Origin: Clostridium_AB sp036639235
GTDB lineage: Bacteria > Bacillota > Clostridia > Clostridiales > Caloramatoraceae
Assembly: GCF_036639235.1 (NCBI RefSeq)
Contig: NZ_JAVWJB010000001.1
Location: 62,001-126,000 of the forward strand
Length of the DNA: 64,000 nt
Direction of reading: 5' to 3'
Below are positions 59,850 to 64,000 of the stretch, piece after piece (within the stretch, counting starts at the first letter, position 1; every line of letters begins with the position of its first letter). The notes beneath the pieces were generated by a model. It worked only from the letters and a program-made list of their open reading frames with translations, did not search any database and had not been told where the DNA came from. The position numbers and the translations under genes are program-made.

Positions 59850-60092
59850 TATAGGTATATGCTATGAGAAAGAGGAGTAGGAAATATACCCTTTAAGAGA
59901 GAGATGTCCATAGGCTGAGAGTCATCTTAAGGTTAGTTATTTTTGAATGTAGCTTTTGAGCATTTCACTTGAAACTAAGTAGAGTGAAACGGTTTTTGCC
60001 GTTAAATTTTTTAAGTGCTAGTACTATTTATAGTGCTAGAATTAAGGTGGTAACGCGGCCCTTCGTCCTTATTGAGGATGGAGGGCTTTTTT
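59850..60092 (+). promoter_or_regulatory. T-box riboswitch, valine specific (specifier GTA)
   Basis: AGAGAGATG element near 59897. Specifier in TTTGAAT-GTA-G with GTA (Val) at 59949-59951, followed by CTTTTGAG. The conserved AAGGTGGTAACGCGG box is at 60044-60058. The terminator pairs GCCCTTCGTCC with GGATGGAGGGC and ends in a T run near 60087-60092. It agrees with valS downstream. Boundaries are estimates. Confidence 0.93.
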
Positions 60093-60120
60093 GTATGTAA
60101 TTATTTAAGGAGGAATAACA

Positions 60121-62772
60121 ATGGAAGATAATTTAAAAATTGCTAAGAACTATGCCCCTAAAGAGTTTGAAGATAGACTTTATAAAAAATGGGTAGATAA
60201 CAAATATTTTACACCTGAGGTAGATGAGACTAAGAAGCCTTATACTATTATGATGCCACCTCCAAATATAACAGGGCAGCTTCATATGGGTCACGCACTA
60301 GACAATACTCTACAAGATATTCTTATGAGATATAAGAGAATGAGCGGATACTCAGCACTATGGCTACCTGGTACAGACCACGCTAGTATTGCAACTGAGG
60401 TTAGAGTTGAGAAGGAACTTATAACTCAAGGGTATGATAAGAAGGAAATGGGAAGAGATGCATTCCTTGAAAAAGTATGGGACTGGGCTGGTACATACAG
60501 AGAAAGAATCAAGGGACAGCTTACAAGACTTGGAGTTTCAGCAGACTGGACTCGTGAAAGCTTTACAATGGATGAGAACCTTAACAAGGCTGTTCGTGAA
60601 GTATTCGTAAGACTTTATAATAAGGGTCTTATTTACCAAGGTAATAGAATAATTAACTGGTGTCCAAAATGCATGACTGCTATTTCAGATGCTGAAATAG
60701 AATATGAAGAAAAAGCAGGACATTTCTGGCATATTAAGTATTCTGTAAAGGATAGTGATGAGGTATTTGTTATTGCTACAACAAGACCTGAAACAATGCT
60801 AGGAGACGTTGCAGTTGCAGTAAACCCAGAAGATGAGAGATATGCACATCTAGTTGGTAAGATGCTTATTCTTCCTCTAGTTAACAAGGAAATTCCAATA
60901 ATAGCTGACGATTATGTTGATAAGGAGTTTGGTACAGGATGTGTTAAAATAACACCTGCACACGACCCTAACGACTTTATGGTTGGTGAAAGACATAACC
61001 TACCTAAGATAGTAGTTATGAATGAAGATGGAACTATGAATTCTCTAGCTGGTAAGTATGAGGGAATGGATAGATATGAAGCTAGAAAGCAGATTATTAA
61101 AGACCTTGAAGACATGGGTAACCTTGTTAAAATAGAAGACCATACACACAACGTTGGAACTCATGATAGATGTTCAACTGTTGTAGAACCACTTCTATCA
61201 AAGCAATGGTTCGTTAAAATGGAACCACTTGCAGCACCTGCTATTGATGCTGTTAGAGATGGAAGCGTACAATTTGTACCAGAGAGATTCTCAAAGATTT
61301 ACTACAACTGGATGGAAAACATTCAAGATTGGTGTATATCTAGACAGCTTTGGTGGGGACATAGAATTCCAGTTTGGTACTGTGGTGACTGTGGTCATCT
61401 AACAGTTCAAAACGAAACACCTACTTGCTGCAGTCAGTGTAAGAGTGAAAATATTACTCAAGACACAGACGTACTAGATACTTGGTTCTCATCAGCACTA
61501 TGGCCATTCTCAACACTTGGTTGGCCTGATACTACAAAGGACCTTAAGTATTTCTACCCAACAGATACACTAGTTACTGGATATGACATTATATTCTTCT
61601 GGGTAGCTAGAATGGTATTCTCAGGAATAGAGCAGCTAGGAGAAGTTCCATTTAAGCATGTTCTAGTTCATGGACTTGTTCGTGATTCTGAGGGAAGAAA
61701 GATGAGTAAGTCTCTAGGAAATGGTATTGACCCACTTGAGATTATTGATGAGTACGGTGCAGATGCCCTAAGATTTACACTAGCTACAGGAAATTCACCT
61801 GGAAACGATATGAGATTCTACATGGAAAGAGTAGAAGCTTCAAGAAATTTTGCTAATAAGATATGGAATGCATCAAGATTTGTTCTTATGAATATTGATG
61901 AATCTATAGTTAATGAATATAAAGACAATGCAAGTAACTACTACACTTCAGCAGATAAGTGGATCCTAAGTAGATTTAACACTGTTGTAAGAGACGTTAC
62001 AGACAACCTTGATAAGTTTGAAATAGGTATTGCAGCTCAAAAGGTTAATGACTTTATATGGTCAGAGCTTTGTGACTGGTATATAGAACTTGTTAAGCCA
62101 AGACTATACTCAGACGACGCTGCAACTAAGGCTGCTGTATACAGCACTATTATGCACGTTCTAAAGGGAAGCTTAAAGATGCTTCATCCATTTATGCCAT
62201 TTATTACTGAGGAAATATACACTAATATTACTTCAGAAGAAACAATAACAACAGCTAAGTGGCCAGAGTACTCAGAGGAGTTAACATTTGAAGAAGATGT
62301 TAAGGCTATGGAGTATGTAATAGACGCTATTAAGCATCTTAGAAATGTAAGAGCAGAAATGAATGTTCCTGCTTCAAGAAAGGCAACTATTATGATTATT
62401 CCATCAACAGATGAAGCTAGAGCTGCATTTGAAGAGGGAAGAGTATACTTTGAGAAGCTAGCTTCAGCTGCAGAAGTTGCATTTATAGTTTCAAGTGATG
62501 TACCAAAGGATGCTGTATCATTAGTAGTAGAAGGTGGAGAATTATTTATGCCACTTGACGACTTAATTGATAAGGAAAAAGAAATAGATAGACTTACTAA
62601 GGAAAAGGAAAAGCTAGAAAAGGAAGTTGAAAGAGTTAACAAGAAACTTTCAAATCAAGGTTTTGTAGCTAAGGCTCCTGAAAGTGTAATTAACGAAGAA
62701 AAAGATAAGCAAAAGAAGTATCAAGATATGCTAGATAAGGTACTTGAAAGACTTAACAGCTACAGGGGGTAA
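60121..62772 (+). CDS. valS: Valyl-tRNA synthetase
   Basis: Class I synthetase that charges tRNA-Val. The 883 residues have HIGH-type HMGH (55-58), the class-specific TTRPETMLGDVAVAVNPED editing segment, the Zn/Cys motif WCPKC, KMSKS at 527-531 and GNDMRFYMERVEASRNFANKIWNA. The C-terminal coiled coil (DLIDKEKEIDRLTKEKEKLEKEVERVNKKLSNQGF) is typical of ValRS. SD AAGGAGG. Controlled by the valine T-box; folC follows after 2 nt, so it is probably in the same transcript. Confidence 0.97.
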   Translation: MEDNLKIAKNYAPKEFEDRLYKKWVDNKYFTPEVDETKKPYTIMMPPPNITGQLHMGHALDNTLQDILMRYKRMSGYSALWLPGTDHASIATEVRVEKELITQGYDKKEMGRDAFLEKVWDWAGTYRERIKGQLTRLGVSADWTRESFTMDENLNKAVREVFVRLYNKGLIYQGNRIINWCPKCMTAISDAEIEYEEKAGHFWHIKYSVKDSDEVFVIATTRPETMLGDVAVAVNPEDERYAHLVGKMLILPLVNKEIPIIADDYVDKEFGTGCVKITPAHDPNDFMVGERHNLPKIVVMNEDGTMNSLAGKYEGMDRYEARKQIIKDLEDMGNLVKIEDHTHNVGTHDRCSTVVEPLLSKQWFVKMEPLAAPAIDAVRDGSVQFVPERFSKIYYNWMENIQDWCISRQLWWGHRIPVWYCGDCGHLTVQNETPTCCSQCKSENITQDTDVLDTWFSSALWPFSTLGWPDTTKDLKYFYPTDTLVTGYDIIFFWVARMVFSGIEQLGEVPFKHVLVHGLVRDSEGRKMSKSLGNGIDPLEIIDEYGADALRFTLATGNSPGNDMRFYMERVEASRNFANKIWNASRFVLMNIDESIVNEYKDNASNYYTSADKWILSRFNTVVRDVTDNLDKFEIGIAAQKVNDFIWSELCDWYIELVKPRLYSDDAATKAAVYSTIMHVLKGSLKMLHPFMPFITEEIYTNITSEETITTAKWPEYSEELTFEEDVKAMEYVIDAIKHLRNVRAEMNVPASRKATIMIIPSTDEARAAFEEGRVYFEKLASAAEVAFIVSSDVPKDAVSLVVEGGELFMPLDDLIDKEKEIDRLTKEKEKLEKEVERVNKKLSNQGFVAKAPESVINEEKDKQKKYQDMLDKVLERLNSYRG

Positions 62773-62774
62773 TT

Positions 62775-64000
62775 ATGAATTACGATGAAGCACTAAAATA
62801 CGTTGAGAGTATTGGTAAGTTTGGAATAAATCTTGGAATGAAGAGAATCGAAAGATTCTGCGAAATTCTAGGAAGCCCAGAGAAACAGCTTAAGGTTATA
62901 CATGTAGGTGGAACAAATGGTAAAGGTTCTACAACTACATTTTTATCTAAAATTCTTGAAAATGCAGGATATAAGGTAGGGGTTTATACCTCTCCTTATA
63001 TTGAAAGATTTACAGAAAGAATTAGAATCAACAAGGAAGAGATTCCAACCTGTGAGGTTGCAAGACTTGTTACAGAAATGGTACCTCATGTTGAAACTCT
63101 AGTTAAGGAAGGACTTGATCATCCTACAGAGTTTGAGGTTATAACTGCAGTTGCATTTAAGTATTTTGCAGAGCAAAATGTTGATTTTGTAGTTCTAGAA
63201 GTAGGTCTTGGTGGAAGATTTGATGCAACAAATGTTGTTGACCCAGTACTTGAAGTATTAACTACAATAAGTCTTGACCACATTAATGTACTAGGTGACA
63301 ATATTGCTAAAATAGCATATGAAAAAGCTGGTATTATTAAAAAGGATAAGCCACTTATTCTTTACCCACAGGTAAAGGAAGCACATGATGTTATTATGGA
63401 AGTTGCAAAGGAAATGAATGCAAAGATATATAATGTATCTGATGTTAAGGATGAGATTGTATCAGAGTCAGTAGATGGAACAGTTTACAATGTTTCAGGT
63501 ACAGTTAAGTACGATAACCTTCACATTGGAATACTTGGCTACTACCAGGTTATGAACACTAAAACAGCTCTACTTGCTGTTAAGGCACTAAAGGAACTTG
63601 GGTATGAAATTTCAGATGAGGCTGTTTACAACGGTCTTTTAGAAGCTAGATGGCCTGCTAGATTTGAGGTTCTAACTAAGGATCCTATTATAGTACTTGA
63701 TGGAGGACACAATGTTCAAGGAATTGAAGCATTAGTAGATTCAGTTAATAAGTACTTTAAGGGGAAGAAGATTAAAATAACTTGTGGAATGCTTTCAGAT
63801 AAGGATTACAACAAGATGATTGATGATCTTTTAAGCATAGGAGATAACTTTGTAACTGTTACTCCGAATAACGATAGGGCACTTACTTCAGAGGAACTTG
63901 CTACTATTATTAGACAAAAAGGATATGAGGCAGTAAGTGCTTCATGTATTACTGAAGCTGTAGATATAGCTTTACAGTCAAGAGAAGAAGACGAAATGCT
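62775..64000 (+). CDS. folC: Folylpolyglutamate/dihydrofolate synthase FolC, cut off by the right edge
   Basis: Adds glutamates to folates (and often makes dihydrofolate). The visible 408 codons contain the ATP-binding motif VIHVGGTNGKGSTTTFLSKIL near residues 41-60, YTSPYIERFTERI, VLEVGLGGRFDATNVV, TISLDHINVLGD with KAGIIKK, and the C-terminal-domain motif WPARFEVL, VLDGGHNVQG. The frame is still open at the window end, so about 20-30 residues are missing. ATG at 62775 with AGGGGGT upstream. It follows valS by 2 nt, an arrangement common in Firmicutes, so the T-box would affect it too. Confidence 0.95.
   Translation, partial: MNYDEALKYVESIGKFGINLGMKRIERFCEILGSPEKQLKVIHVGGTNGKGSTTTFLSKILENAGYKVGVYTSPYIERFTERIRINKEEIPTCEVARLVTEMVPHVETLVKEGLDHPTEFEVITAVAFKYFAEQNVDFVVLEVGLGGRFDATNVVDPVLEVLTTISLDHINVLGDNIAKIAYEKAGIIKKDKPLILYPQVKEAHDVIMEVAKEMNAKIYNVSDVKDEIVSESVDGTVYNVSGTVKYDNLHIGILGYYQVMNTKTALLAVKALKELGYEISDEAVYNGLLEARWPARFEVLTKDPIIVLDGGHNVQGIEALVDSVNKYFKGKKIKITCGMLSDKDYNKMIDDLLSIGDNFVTVTPNNDRALTSEELATIIRQKGYEAVSASCITEAVDIALQSREEDEM

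Noticed and set aside
1..64000. Mobile elements, CRISPR arrays, tRNA or rRNA genes
   Set aside because: Scanned on both strands by eye: no transposase or integrase frames, no regularly spaced repeats and no rRNA-like or cloverleaf sequence.

Overview
The window is AT-rich (about one third G+C by eye) with strong purine-rich ribosome binding sites, T-box leaders and sigma-A promoters. Its gene content includes a SpoVB-like flippase, FeoAB, a double-cubane-cluster reductase, a flavodiiron protein and a BMP nucleoside-type transporter. This points to a low-GC, anaerobic, probably spore-forming member of the Clostridia. It reads as ordinary chromosome: there are no transposases, integrases, tRNA or rRNA genes and no CRISPR array. 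Three runs of exactly 100 N (18147-18246, 40719-40818, 43893-43992) are scaffold gaps that truncate or interrupt four genes.

Layout. 1-4630: two RluA-type pseudouridine synthases, murJ, and a convergent spoVB-like gene. 4700-7530: leuS under a leucine (CUA) T-box. 7700-10260: Fur-box promoter and feoAB. 10280-17160: an aromatic amino acid operon (DAHP synthase, tyrA, aroB, aroA, aroC, pheA). It is preceded by an unannotated 53-codon leader peptide extremely rich in Phe, Tyr and Trp, followed directly by an intrinsic terminator, so it is a candidate ribosome-mediated attenuator. 17260-19960: TSCPD protein, DUF1836 protein, YbjQ remnant, floA and a small membrane protein. 19965-23500: a BusR-like GntR/RCK_C repressor divergent from an osmoprotectant ABC transporter, with clustered inverted repeats over the promoter. 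23600-28390: BMP lipoprotein plus nucleoside-type ABC transporter. 28400-31120 (minus strand): AhpF-N-like thioredoxin protein, AhpC and an M29 aminopeptidase. 31250-36520: beta-propeller protein, zinc phospholipase C-like protein, flavin reductase, methyltransferase-like protein and a B12-binding radical SAM enzyme.

36560-41640: an isoleucine (AUC) T-box, then a short ACT-domain protein, ilvD, ilvB and ilvA. 41640-42081: no gene on the plus strand, but a minus-strand array of five hairpins ending in an intrinsic terminator, a candidate small RNA. 42082-43892: activator ATPase plus double-cubane-cluster reductase. 44005-50133: molybdenum cofactor genes (mogA divergent from moeA, moeA-PBP fusion, moaA, moaC, MOSC) with peptide deformylase last. 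50300-55700: FadR-type GntR regulator, a chelatase-like membrane protein (minus), flavodiiron protein with an acidic partner, a glycine-zipper-like peptide and an XRE-TPR regulator. 55800-59785: NitT/TauT-type ABC importer (minus) divergent from an MFS permease, with an inverted repeat between them. 59800-64000: valS under a valine (GUA) T-box, then folC running off the end.

Amino acid supply is the recurring theme. Three T-boxes read Leu, Ile and Val tRNA charging, and the aromatic operon appears to use a translated leader peptide instead. Iron, redox and Moco functions make up the second group. The most interesting items for follow-up are the aromatic leader peptide, the minus-strand hairpin RNA, the BusR-like circuit and the double-cubane pair.
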